Source: Chaenocephalus aceratus (lineage: Eukaryota > Chordata > Actinopteri > Perciformes > Channichthyidae). Taken from it: a DNA stretch of 64,000 bases. Positions within the stretch are counted from its first letter, which is position 1, and the number at the start of each line of letters is the position of its first letter. A program made the position numbers and the translations under genes. The DNA lies in assembly GCA_023974075.1 (NCBI GenBank), contig CM043787.1, forward strand, positions 40,049,668 to 40,113,667, given 5' to 3'. The notes beneath the pieces were generated by a model. That model saw only the letters and a list, made by a program, of their open reading frames with translations. It was not told where the DNA came from and did no database searches. Positions 13,670-27,599 of the stretch are shown here, in pieces.

Positions 13670-15245
13670 GTATGAGCAAGGGGGATATATGAGGGCCTCA
13701 AATCCCCTACAATCTCCTTTGAGTGTGTGTGTAAGTCTTGCTGCCGCATGAAAATTGCCCACCAATGTACACACTGTTTTCTGCCTGCTGTTCTCTTTGA
13801 GCCCCTTTTTTTTCCTGACATTATACTTTGCCTTTTTCTTGTTCAGCCTCTCACCTCCTTTGCTTATCTCAGTACATTGACTTAAGAATTTAAAATGGTC
13901 CTTATAAAAACTGTATTTATTTTGTTACGGCAAGTACGAACATAACCCTTTTTTATTCGATCTCAACCACAATTCCTGTCTGCACTGATTACCTTTTTCA
14001 TCTTTATCATTGTTGCTCTCATTCACTTTTTTGTACTGTCTTTCCATCTCATCCTACCTCTACCCCTCTCACACTTTGCCCTCCTCCTCACTCCCCTTTA
14101 TCCCTCTCTCTCAATAAGGGAGTGATAGATGCAGGTTGTCAGGTGTCGCTGGACTAACGCCACAGAAACAGCAGCTGCCAGAGCCACTTCCTCCATGCTG
14201 CGACACACACATACCTCTAATTCCTTCCTACATGTGTGTGCCCAGTCCACCCACCCTCTCCTCCCCTCTTTTCATCATTCCTTATTTTAACTTGTTGTTT
14301 ATTCAAACTAGAGTACATACTTCCTCTTCTCTCTCTTCCTCTCCTCTCCTCTCCTCTCCTGCTCCATGCTCTCCTCCCTGTCCAGCTGGAGGTGTTTTTT
14401 TGGTGATTACCTGCGGTTTTATTGGCTAATGGGTTGAAACATACCAATATGTCTGCTGCTGCCCATCTGAGGCTGGCCCTGCTTTCCAGCCAAGATACAC
14501 ACACTAACACACAAGTGTGCATAAACACAGGCATATGTGCACATACGTACACATAAACCTGTGCTCATTTACGTGGATGAGCAGGAGCCCACACACAGAC
14601 ACGGGGTAACACACACACACACCTCCACCATCTATGGATGAGTTAGGCTTGTGTGGCAGCCAAAGATAATGTCATGACCCATTTGCTCGGTTGGATTCAA
14701 GAGTGCTCATCCTGCATCCCAAACAATCCCCAAATATCAACAGTAAGTCTGTAGCACAAATCATGAAAGAACGTGTGCTACTTTCAAAAACAAAAGAAGA
14801 AATGTATTAACATATTTATTTAATACATTCTAGTTGTGTCAAGTTCAGTTTAGGAAATGATTGTGTAGAGTTATTGGGTAAACGTTTACATTTTTCGTAA
14901 TAAATGCAAAATATTGGATGCGATCTAGCCGTCTGAGCCATAAAGGAATGTTTTAGAATGTCTGATTTATTTTAATTATACACTATTTACCTCTCAGCTA
15001 ACTTTTCAGTAAATCTGATGGCTCCACTTTCAATGTTGCTTCCTGCAATTGTGTTCACCAAACTGTTGTTATTTGTCACAACCTTTCGTGACAAAAGTCC
15101 CATGATTATATTTGCAAGTCTTGACCCATAACCTTTCACTCTGACCTGCCTGAGCTACAGCATGTCCACTACAGGAGAAGTTAAGATTACACATGAAGTC
15201 AAATGAGAAAGCACGACAGTGGACGGGGAATTGCTTTGAATCTTT

Positions 15246-15254
15246 TGAAGGTCA
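15246..15254 (+). promoter_or_regulatory. Perfect ERR response element in esrrg intron
   Basis: TGAAGGTCA matches TNAAGGTCA exactly and lies in the intron between the zinc-finger exons. A 9-base motif with this degeneracy is expected by chance about once per 8 kb on both strands, so the support is weak. Confidence 0.2.
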
Positions 15255-17145
15255 TACTCCCAAGAGTTCCCTTCTGTCAACATGGCATCATATCCATACA
15301 TTTGCTGGGCTCTTGGTATTTAATCTTTTACTGTATCCTCACCTATGTAACCTTTAACAAGCCCTAAATGAAATGAGACATATGGAATTGGTCAACTATC
15401 ATACTGGGATGACGGAGGAATTAAGGGTTAAACCTACACACACAAGGTCATGTGTGTGTCTGTCTATTGATGTGTGTTGGTGTGTGGATGTGCTTCTATG
15501 AGTTTGTTGCCGTGCGTGACTTTATCTCTCTATGTGTGTGTTCCAATCTCTTTGTGAGTATTGCACTGTGTCCTGATCTCATCCCATAATAAACACACAC
15601 AGGTCATCTCTAGGTAGTGACAACAACATAGTGGATGTAAGACTTCCACCCCCGAACATCTCCCTGTCTCCCCCTCTCTCTCTGGGGCTTTACTAGGAAA
15701 GCAGCTTATCGGAGGCAAAGGAAGCAGCGACAGATAGGTGGATGGATGGAAAGGCCGATAGATGAATCCTGTACGATATGACTGACTCCATGAATCAATA
15801 GCGCCTGGCTGACTGGTAGCTTGGTTATTGCAGTGGCACACTGACTGACAAGAGAGTGGCCCTAAAGACTAACGGGGCCTATTAGTTACTTTGAATAATT
15901 TGGACAAATCATTGAGGATTATTACTCAACAAACAGTCTTTAAAGGTTTATCATTCAGATTGGGTTAACCACCAATTTTGGTCCTAATATAACATGTGAT
16001 GACTTTCCCTGCATACTTAAAACAGCTTTATGGATCCATGTCTAATGGGTTATTAAAGTCTTGTGATATTATTTATTTTCCTCCAAATCCCGTATAGATG
16101 GCCACTGTAGTTCTACCATCCTGCTGCTCTAAATACTTGCTAGTGCACAGAAGCAGTGGCTAACACATATCACGTTACAGGGCTTAGCTTCTTAATAAAT
16201 CAGATTATATAAATTCATGACCTGTTTTGTTAGGAGTAATGTCTTCAGAAGTAACAAATGGACTTGTGCCATAAAAAGGCAGTGATAGTCCAACAGTTTT
16301 GAAACACAGATTTTAGGGGTTAGAGATGGGGTTCAGTCCCTGCTGCTGCAAACTCAGGTTCAAAGCAGGTCTGCTCTCTTTGTGCATGTCATCCCTTCTA
16401 TCTCACGCTGTCAACACTGTCACTCTCCCAAAAAGGCTAACCCGGCCCAAATAAGTAAAACAAAAATCCCAATTAATTAATTCACCAATTCAAATTTGTC
16501 ATATTCTATGCACCATATAGTAGATAATATTCCACATGTTGTATACATTATGTGAAACCAAGATGGTTCAGTCATCTTTTGAACTGGCTGGATTAATGAA
16601 CAAATGGCTGATTTACTGGCTTGCTTTATGGCTAATTGGTTATCTGACAGACTGACCTGTCCAGTGCTTACAAGGGTAAATGAAGGACATTCCATTGGTC
16701 AAGCTGAAAGTTGAGTATGAATTCAATATCCTCAAAGCTGGATGGCCAAAATACCTTAGCACACCCTGGAACACTTCGAGCACCAACAAGAGATGAGCAA
16801 AGGATTACTGAGCCTAATTCCTGGTACTGTTCTCATCATGTGGATTACTGCACTACCCCTTCTCTCCTCTAACCCCTAACCTGAGCTCCTGACCCTAGAC
16901 ATAACCTCTGACCTTCCTCTGATACTACTAGGCTTATAGCAAACACTGTAATAAGCAGCTAGATCTGGGAATGCAAACACAACCTGGAAATTACTCTTTG
17001 CTGTTGAAGAAGAAGAAGAAGAAGTCAAGGTTGACGGTGAAAGTGGGGCGTTTCTGGGAGTTGGTGTGTATGCATGAACCTGATTGGATGCTTATATGTG
17101 AGTGTGGGGCTTTTATCATATGTCCTGGACCTAGCCAAATGGCTC

Positions 17146-17277
<132 letters not shown>

Positions 17278-17502
17278 TAGAGTGCATGTTGTGTCCTTAT
17301 GCATTACATTTCATCATAGATTATGTTTTAGGTGCTTTGTATGGAATGCTTATCTAAAAGGGTTGAGGCTCTTTAAGGAGCCCATTGACTTTCATCTGAA
17401 AATCTTTCCTCACCTTTAACTTCTGACTCGCATCATTCGCAACCAATGTACACAGACCAACATAGAGATAACTAAAGGCAGAAAGTCGAAATAGAAGCCA
17501 AC

Positions 17503-17927
17503 CTTGGATGGTGCGTTTGAAGAAGGCCTTGCAGGCCTCACAGGATGCCACTCCATAGTGGTACCCTGACGCAATGTCCCCGCAGACCAGACACAGCCTC
17601 TTGGGCATGGAATTCAACATGTACTCGCACTTGATCTGTGAATCTTCTCCAATAGTGGATGAACAGTCCTCGTAGCGCTTTGATCCGGGGCCGCCGGCGG
17701 GACCCAGGGACCCTGCGTTGGAGCCGTACAGACTCGGGGAGTCTAAGCCGTTGGGGTGGCCGTTCATTGTGGACGAATAGGAACCTGAGGCGTCGCTGGA
17801 GCCACCAGGGGAGTGATGGTTTAGGCTGTCAGTCAGGGAGGCAGGACTAGACGGCTCAGTCTTTATGTAAGAGGACGGACAGTTGGACTCAAGGTGGCGC
17901 TCCTTACTGGACATTCTGCAGAGAAGC
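17503..17927 (-). CDS. esrrg: Estrogen-related receptor gamma, exon with A/B domain and first zinc finger
   Basis: This exon encodes the N-terminal part of an orphan nuclear receptor that acts in the nucleus as a constitutive activator of metabolic genes. The ATG at 17914-17912 opens [10 protein letters not shown] and is followed by 137 complete codons plus one base. Residues 17-24 read IKTEPSSP, the phosphorylation-dependent sumoylation motif known in ERR proteins. A Ser/Gly-rich stretch [18 protein letters not shown] follows at residues 35-52. The first zinc finger uses C108, C111, C125 and C128, with P-box EACKA at 126-130. The donor is CAAG|GT (intron starts at 17502) and the acceptor is a pyrimidine tract ending CCCGCAG just before 17927. 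Thirteen bases lie between acceptor and ATG and read in frame as LLCR, as in the longer mammalian ERR-gamma isoform, so upstream coding exons can be joined. The N-terminal residues match ERR-gamma better than ERR-beta or ERR-alpha as I know these families. A Gly/Pro-rich segment at about 65-78 differs from mammals. Whether this is the a or b co-orthologue is not resolved. Confidence 0.97.
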
Positions 17928-18554
17928 CTGCGGGAGAGAGACAGGTGTACAAAGAAGAAGAAAAAGAAGAATATGATATTATTACAAGAGAATGTCACGT
18001 GTAAAATGTCAGAAGAATGATGGATACTTATAAAGAAAAGAGTGAAAGGGTGAGAGGAAAGGCACAGCCAGAGGAGAAGAAACATAGATACAGTAAAGAC
18101 AATGCTTGAAAGTCCAATTGCAGCAATCATTTGTTCTAATGTTGTTGTGTTTCCTCACTGTCACTTCCAATGATAGATTTGTATTCTTTCACTGAGCCGG
18201 GCCAAGTTGTATAAATGACACACATACATGTTCAAACACAATCCATCCATCACATTTGTTATTCTTTCCTTATAAGAAATTACAGAGGGAGCTTTGTAGA
18301 GGGAGAAACGAGGGACAAGAAAATAAACAAGAGTAAGAGAGCTACATTTTACAACTAAATAGATTCTTGTTCATTAGGGAAACCATGTGTAAAGTAGAGT
18401 AGCAGCGAAGCACCTATAGTACCACACATTCCCACAAACACATGCTCGGGGGACGACGGTCATCCGTCACTTTCCAGTCAATAGCAGCTTGTTCTACATG
18501 AAGGTAATCAGTAAGCAGCCTCTCCGCTGCTCAATCATCCCAAAGACAGCCTCG

Positions 18555-18666
<112 letters not shown>

Positions 18667-21600
18667 TAATCTGTTGAAGAAGTTTCTGTAAACCATGCAA
18701 TACAAAACTTGTTTTTTTAAAAGAGACAAATCTCTGCTAATCAGTGCAGAAGTTTTACTGTAGTCCTCTCCTCTCTCTTGTTCTTCCCTGCTGCCTTCCT
18801 CTACTCTGCATCCCTTCCTTTTCCCTCCCTCTCTCTTCTTCCCTTCTCCCTAAGGAGGCAGACTGGTGTCTTGTTAATGGCAGTTGTAATTAACAGCTAT
18901 CTTCTCTATGTCTGTATCTCTCCATCCCTCCCTTTGTCTACCTTAGTATCTATCTGCCTGTCTCCCTATCACTTTCTATTCACTGTCATCTCCCTCTCTC
19001 TTCCTCTATCCGTGCCCACTGTCTTTTTCTCTTCACATTACCACTCTCTTTTCCTCTAACCCTGCCCTCTCTCCCTTCTCTCCCTTTCATTGTTAAAGGC
19101 AGAAAGCACAAAAGGGGTTTTTAATTAAGGCAGGATGCTGCTAAACGAGGGGCTTCTAAAGTCCAGTCGGCCTGTAAAAGATCCCTGCTCTACAGGGACC
19201 CATAAAACACAGACAGCGCCTCGGTGGAGAATGGACAAGGCGCTCGGGAGAGGGAAGAGTGGGGGAGCGGGGAATGGATATAGACAGCGAAAACAGGTAG
19301 AGAGAGGGGCGGCCAAAGCAGAAAGACAGACAGACAGAGCAAGGCAAAGTGAGAGAGACGGGTCGGCTGCGCTGAATGATGAGCGCCAAATGACTGACAG
19401 TAGTTTCAGAGCGGTTTGGTTTTGAATGTGCTTTAATGTGTTTGGTGAGCAGCAGGATGGGACAGAGCTTCCCGCCGAACCTACACTGTGTGAATACTGT
19501 TTCCCACAAAGTCAGGGCTTTCCTTTCGATTCAATTTTTCCTTTCATAAAATGACATGACATTTATAATGAACAATACTTTGACCTTTTCATCATATATT
19601 TCATTCCCACCCCCACTTCCCCCCTTCCCCTCTTCCCCTCTGCAAGTTCTTCTAATTTGGTGACTCCATTAATCGTGGCTTTGTGGTATTCATCACCAAT
19701 GTCTATAAATCTGTTTATCTGATGCGAACGTAGGCTTTCAGTTTGGAGTTAAGGGGGACGGTAAGAACGATTCGGGCACAAATCCAGACAGATACACATA
19801 TTAGGTGATGGAATAAGAAAAAGAGAATTACAGGTAAATGTGGGAAATACTGATAGGATGATGACAAATTGCACTTGGTTGCCCATGTTCTTGCATAGCG
19901 AGAGAAAATACAGTGGTGACAGAAAAAAGAGTAGAGCCATTTAAGTAGATGATGTGATGGTGATGATTTAATCTCTCCTTTTTCACTCTTTATGCTCCTT
20001 TGTGCCCCCTCCCTTCCACCGTCAATCCCTCTGAGTGCCATTAAGTGAAAGAGTTTAAGTGCCAAAAGATCTCAGGCGCTTTTTTCCTCTTTCTCTCTCT
20101 CAAATTCTCATCTATCTCTCTTTCCTTCTCCCTTTCCATTCCTCTTCTTAGCTCCGTCTCCCTCTCTCCGCTTATAAATGTAAAATAATGGCAGTCGAAG
20201 GGGGAGGAATAAAAAGAATAAAAAAGAAGACATGCGAGAAGAGGAAAGAAGATTAAGAAATCACAGCCAGTGCGCTGTGCCGAGCGAGAGGTTGAATGCA
20301 TTCATGTATGTATGTTATCAGTATAATTATGGCGCTATGTAACGACGGCTCAGTGCTGAAAGAGCCGTCTTACTGTGCCTGTCTGCTCTTCAGAAGAGTG
20401 GAGAGAGAGAAGGGGGTGGCTCTCCGTTTTTATCAATTCTTTATGTTTGGAGGTGTTTAAGAGGTTTGTATAAAGAGGGAAAGGCTTGAGTGTGTTTCTC
20501 TTTTCACAAGAAGATCAACGACGTGAGCATTGTGTTACGAGATGATTTCAGTTCATCACAAAGAAGAGTGGTAATAAGATTTGAGAATTAGCTATTTTGT
20601 TTCATTCCGTTACAAAGGAAGGGTTTTGAATGTCCTGCTATTCTATACATTTAATCCACTTCAGCACAAGAGCTCCATATTCTAACATGCTCATTACAAA
20701 ACAGAAGCAAGTATTACATTTATTTCTTTTTAGCAAGACTATACCATCATACTAAAGGTTTGTTTTAATCAAAAAACTATTTAATTGCTAACAAACATCA
20801 GGTGGGATTTTCTGTGAAATGGCAAGATGGGTGGGAAGGGGGAGGGACGGGGTGGCATGGGAATTCCCTATATGTTTTCTTTCTTTCTTTGTCTTTTTGT
20901 ATTGTCTATATTGTCTATATAATTTGTATCTGTGTATATAAGTCCCTTTTGTGAGGGCAACAAAAAAAAACAATAAAAAGTTGGTCACAAAACAACGATT
21001 TAGTTTCACATGTTAAACATGAACTGATATCTTACTGATGGAAAAAAAATTCCGAATTGTTTTAAGCTCTTTAAGTCACTTTAAGTGGAGTTGTTTTCAA
21101 GGATTTCATTTTAGGATAAGCGCCTATGATATAATTGACCACACAAAACAGAGTTTGTGACATAGCTAGAAATGACCCTGTTTCCCAGGCAGCCAGAGCA
21201 AGGGGACAAAAGTGGCTGTTTATTTCCTGCAGACATCAAATATTCAGCAGGCCTATTTACCTGTCCCTTACTGAGGCAGAACACACTCCCAGAAAGATTA
21301 CCGCCTTCCCCCGTCTCCATTTCCAGCTCGATCCCTGTCATTTTCTCTTTCTCTTCTTTCCTATTTCATTTCTCACCTTTTGAATGCACAGTGACTCGTG
21401 AACGCATGGAGAGAAAGCAACAGAATGAGTGGGGGAAAAGAGAAAGAAGGGAAGAAGGAGAATCTTTTTTTCTGTGTGTTTTGAAGGAAGGTGGGCCGTT
21501 TAGCATGACAAGCTGTCATTAGAGCGGTGGGCTGATGCAGCGCCCTGACAACTGGCAGGGACAAACATCCAATCATCGTATTAGAGCAACTACTCTGGGC

Positions 21601-23153
21601 CGCACTCTGTGTCTCTGTGCTGCTCGCTGTGTGCTCCTTTACTTTCTGTGCACTTGCACCCTTTTATTATATACAATCTTTGTACGACTGCCTCGCTAGA
21701 TGGCAGCCATAAACACAAACTGATCCTCAAACAACTCCTAGCAGTTTTTTTCCCGCCCCGGGTTACAGAAGAGATGCAGTGTAAGTAGCTGCGAGCTGAA
21801 GAGAGGTTTACAACAGACAGTCTTGGTGTCATGTTAACATTCAGCTTTTCCATTCAGAGCTTCAGAAGTCACTCGGTTTTATCTTAATCGTTCATGTTGC
21901 TTTCCCTGCTGGATTTTTCTGCGCATTTACGTCGAGAGAATTTAAAATAATTAGCCAAGAGCAAAGATTTTGAGCTTAAATATTGTACTTAGGAAAGCGT
22001 TTAACAAAATACATTTATTTGACTAGACCCTGACACACTTTAGTGAACGTAGGTGTAGAGGAATGAAGCATCTCACTATTCGAACAATATTTTTAAAACC
22101 ACATTTCCATGGAAAAGACGATAAAAATCAACAGAAAAGAATAATAAGAGGAGAGAGGAGGGACACAGAGAGGTAAGAGAAGTGGTATAGAGACAGAGCA
22201 GGAAGAAGTGCTGACAATGTAGCTACCATGGGTTGGCTAATACCTTTCTATCACACCAAGCATTGTGCTCTCGACGCTGATAAGAATACACAGTCCAATA
22301 AGCAAAAAGAGGGAAAGAGAAAACCTTACACAATTCTATCTAGATGATACCGGCAGTGCTTTGGGCGGGAGGGAAAGTGAAGGAGGGATGGAAGACAGAA
22401 AAGAAAATACAGTGAATTAAAGAATGGGGTAAGAAGGGGAATAGGACATTTACATTTCCAGAGTCAAATGAATAGAACGATTTCATCAATCGACTGAATT
22501 GCTTTTTCAGCCCTCACACTCCTCTGTTTACTTTTCTTTCTTTGCTCTATTTCTCTATCTATGCTACTTCCTTTTTAACCGCTACTATCTGTGGAGGGCT
22601 GTTGAACTGCTTGTTGGCTTGTTAGTTGGATACATGCACTGGTGGGTTTCAAAGGCTACAGCTGTTGTGAAATCATTATAAATGTTCTACCTTTTGTCTG
22701 CTTACATATCGCACTGGGATAGACGAACACACAAACATACCCACTTCAAATTGAATATAAAGAAAATCTTGTTTGCGTGTCATTGTGTGTGCCGTTTAAA
22801 GGATACGTGGTAATTGAATCTGGGATTTTACATGCGCATTGTGTAAGGTGTGCGCACAGTTTAAAGGCAGAGAAATAGAGATTGAAAACCATCTGTGTGT
22901 TGCTGTGTTTGAGCTTAGCTCCATAGACTCACAGCGTGTCGATGATTACAGTTGTTTTCAGGGAGAAAAATGAATAAAATAAGAAATAAAAACTCACGCA
23001 GCGACAGTCAATCTAAACCACTCTCCCTCCTACTGAGCTCCCCCTCGCCCTCTCTTCGGGTCTCAATATCTCTCTCTCTTGTTATTTTTCGACTTCTCAC
23101 ACACACACACTCTTTTTTTGCTTCTCTGTTTTGCTCGTGCATCCACACCCTGT

Positions 23154-23176
23154 CACACACACACACACACACAGCG

Positions 23177-23208
<32 letters not shown>

Positions 23209-23215
23209 ACACACA

Positions 23216-23294
<79 letters not shown>
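23154..23294. repeat. Compound CA/CG microsatellite
   Basis: CA array with GCGCACAC, CGCGCG and AACAC interruptions in the first 70 bp, then about 75 bp of pure CA. Alternating purine-pyrimidine throughout, so Z-DNA prone. Confidence 0.97.
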
Positions 23295-23295
<1 letters not shown>

Positions 23296-24768
23296 AGGGA
23301 GCAGATCAATTGTTACAGTGTTAGTCGGGCAGGAAACCTGTAATTCACTTCATTGGCTGCAGAATAAACCCCTGATTACATACAATCAATGTGATAATGG
23401 CTAAAACACATTCTGCCCAATGGGCTGTCGGGCTGTAAAGACCGGCAGAGGAGACCAAATGTTAGTGTGTGTTTAGACTCCTTCTAGGTAGGAATGTTAT
23501 TGTTACAAACACAGACCAACACACACCCAACAATGCACAAACACCGACTGGTGTGAAATGCATTGGGTATGACTTGCGCAGGCACAGTAGTGGGGCTAAA
23601 GCTGTTATAATGCATCCTAGGGTGTATGAAGTTTACACACACACTCATACACACACATTTTCTTGATGCGAATGGATAAACAGTGGGAGACAGTGCACAC
23701 AGGGCAGGCTCGGCCAAACACGATTGATTAAGAATTATGTGCTCTCCAAACTGCTTGAGGAGTATTATGTTATTCCTGGTGATATCGATACATTTCTGTC
23801 TTCAATCATCACATAGTGGTTTTAAAACTGTTTCATCTTTCCTCTTCACATAAAAGCTGATTATATGTTTCGAATGTTTAGGGGAATTCCTTTTCCTCTC
23901 AAAGTCTTCCCTGGAAGGGTGATTTAGATTTGAGATTCTGACTGCGATGGGGTAGTTCTTTAAGTGGAAAGATATGAAGAGGTTGATCAGGGGAAACACG
24001 TGAGGCAGTGTACTGCTAACCCTGTGTGTTTGTGTGTGTGTGTGTGTGCGTGTGTGTGTGTGCGTGTGTGTCAGATGGGAATCTTGATGATTTAGGTCAT
24101 TTTCTTGCGGAGCAGCAGCTGATAAGTGTGTTGCTGCCAGGCACTATCTTTGTCACCATGTCTCTCTCTCTCTCCCTACCTCTCTCTTTGTCTCCCTCTC
24201 TTTGCCCCTCTCTCCGTCTCCTTTATCTGCTGTGTGTCATTTTATTTGTAAGGGTGGTTGTCTACTGTAAGAACAGTGCTTCAAACCTCCGAAACAGCTC
24301 AACTCCGTCCAGGAAGCTTCACATCAAGAGTACAGTCAACACAAATGCGGTGACTTCATCATGGTATTTATTGAGTTAATAATTAAATACATAAATGGCT
24401 GCAAATTGGAAGCTAATTTAGGTCTATTTTTGCACTGGGCAGACTAAATGCTAACCATGTGACCTCAAGCCTTTAACTGGAAAAGAGCGAAGGAAATGAT
24501 TGAAAGCATCGTCTTGTAACCTTTTATATGTTATATTGCATAAGGCAAACGTGATCCTTGTTTGTACCAAAAAATATGTTATGAACAAATTATATATTAT
24601 ATTTAATTTGGTATGATAACTAAATTAGATGTGTCTGAACACTATCATACTGCCTGTTTATGTGATATTGGCAGTAAATGTGTGTGCAGCGGTATAAGGG
24701 GTATACACTGCAGGCTGGTTCCTTTATAAAAGAAAGGTCATTGATCAAGGTTAGTGTTCGTCTCCCTT

Positions 24769-24800
<32 letters not shown>

Positions 24801-24894
24801 GATTAGCAGTGTTATCGCTAAGCATTAGGGGTGCAACGGTCCTTCCAAACACTTACCGACACTTGCCATTGTGGCTGACACACACGCATTCACA

Positions 24895-24897
<3 letters not shown>

Positions 24898-24952
<55 letters not shown>
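24898..24952. repeat. (CA)n microsatellite
   Basis: 55-bp CA array; a TG run at 24772-24800 faces it. Confidence 0.96.
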
Positions 24953-24955
<3 letters not shown>

Positions 24956-26742
24956 CCAAATGCACACGTACGCATTCGCCCATCCGTGTGCAGTGAGACT
25001 CACCGCTCCTACACCCTCTCTCATACTCAGACAGATAGAGACCTGGGCAAGGTGCCGTATCAAATGAAATTGCACAGAAGTATAATAAAAAAAAAGTGTT
25101 TAAAAAAACAAAATATCCCCCATGGGATTAAAAACACATTTTATTAAGCAGATGGTGAAAGAGGATTTCCACTCTAGTAAATATGACAGGGCTTTCAAAT
25201 GTGACATGGGACGGAGGCAGAGAGAAGGGAGGGGAGGTCGGGGGAGAGAGACAAGGAGGGAATCGGAAGCGAGAGCGCAATGCTGCAAAAGAGAGGAGAG
25301 TCAGAGAGTGTGTGAAGAAAAGTGGTGCTCCATCTGAGAGAACCAGGGACAAATGGAGGTATTTGGAGAAAAAGAAACGTTGGAGAGAGGAGAGGAAAGG
25401 AGACATAAGCGAGTAGAGCGTCAAAGCTGCATTCTTTAAGCAGATCAGATTTGGGGAAATTGGGCTGTCACTACAGGATTGCGATGATTTACACCTATCC
25501 ATCACAGGGAGAGAGAGCGAAGCAGAGCTGGAGTATGTACAATAATGCACAGCATCTGTATAAAATGAGAAAATCTGTCCTAAACAGGCTGAGTTCACGG
25601 CTTACTTTTCAATCCCGCAACCAATATTCTATAAATAAAACATTATTCTGTGAATGACTGATAAATACTCAAATGTAGTGATTGGTAGATATCCAGCTGG
25701 TTTATTACTTGTACCTTATGACATTGCGAGAAAGGTAATATGAGTCAAAAGTAGAAAGTGAATGTCTCTACTAACTAAGTGCCAAATGTAGTCCTGTATT
25801 ACTCAGATTTTTTATAATAATTTGAAAGGTACGTTTTACCCAAATTGATCTGTATTGTCACCAGCTGCTGTTGACACCCGTCCCCTCTGCCTCCCCGCCT
25901 GATCTTCCCTCCTATCCTCTGCCTCACCCCTCCCCCCTCGCTGCTGGCTGATGCACCTTACAGCCTCGCTCCTGGACCATCTGTTAGGGAATCTAATTCA
26001 CATCTAGTCATAATCAGGTTAGCTGGAGTGCCCATCGTCTCTGCTCTGTCTGTCTCTTTCTCGCCTACCTGCTTTTCTCTGCCTATTTTACATCATGCCT
26101 TTGATTGTCTACCATTTTTTATTTATTCATCTTTATAGTATTTTTTTCTTTTGATTACATTTTTTATATTTGGAAATCTCAGCATCTTTTTTATTGACTT
26201 ATTCCTTCACTGATGCTTCAAGTTGGCACCATTACAAAACTGACCGAATTAATCTTCGCAGTGTGTGAATTGTTAGGTTTTTATATATTTGGTTGTTCTG
26301 TTCTCCCAAATTGTTTGTAAAATCCATTGACATGTCCTCTACTGCTCGTCTTTTCAGAATTGGGTTTTGCTTTCACTTAGTTTTAAATGTTGCACTCCTG
26401 AAAACGTATAATTGCAGATGACAAGAAATGAAATGCTCTCTCAGCATTTTAATAGTAACATTTATTTATAAGCAACAATTTGATATTGTATGAAACAATA
26501 AGGTGCTGCCTTGACACAGTATCTTGTCTACGCATGTGTCTCTGTCTGTGTGTGTGTGGTGTGTGTGTGTGTGTGTGTGCGGTGTGTGCGTGTGTTTATC
26601 CATGGCGAGTTTAGGTGAAGAGGGTGGAAGTTAATGAGAGGTGAGTGTCTGAAACCCTCTCTCTCTCTTTCGCTCTCTCTCTCTGCTCCAGCATTAATCC
26701 TCTTCTATAAATCTGCAATCCAATCAGCGTTGTCCACACTTC

Positions 26743-26908
<166 letters not shown>

Positions 26909-27011
26909 GAGCTGTTGGGAGGCCCATCTGTGTGTTAAGGCAATCTGCTTTATCATTATGATTACATTGGGCTCAGTTTACAGCAATGGGTGTGTATTTG
27001 TGTGTGGTGTG

Positions 27012-27044
<33 letters not shown>

Positions 27045-27563
27045 AGTCAAGCGCAGCCTGGCTGCCTGACATTAATCACATTCCCATGGTTTGATGGCCT
27101 AAATAAAAGAGGAATAATATTGTTGCTGTCCAATGAAAACAGCAGATCTCGGACAAACAAATTAGGAATTTCTTTCAAAATTCAAAAAGTTTTAATCAGC
27201 TAAAGCGCTTAAAAGTAAAGCATATGGAAGACATTAACATGATTTGTTATATGTAGCATGAAGTGATTTTGATGCATTATATCACAGGATGCCATGGTCA
27301 CAATATCACATAACATATCATAATGATGTAAATATATAATGTTATAATGTAAATGTATTAAGAAATATCTTATATATAAATACCAAATATATAAATTCTG
27401 CTGTAAAATAATTGTAATTGGATTTTCTTTTCCAAAGATGCATCAAAGTGTGTTTGTGTTTGTTAGAGTGTTTATATCAAGTGTGGGACCAAATCCCATC
27501 AACACAGTCAGAGGTCAGATATCCTGGTGGGAATGTTCATGTGATCTTATACTGAATGCATGC

Positions 27564-27599
<36 letters not shown>

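Noticed and set aside
16315..16350. tRNA-like B box (GGGGTTCAGTCCCTG)
   Set aside because: No A box or cloverleaf at a fitting distance; too short to call a tRNA or SINE.
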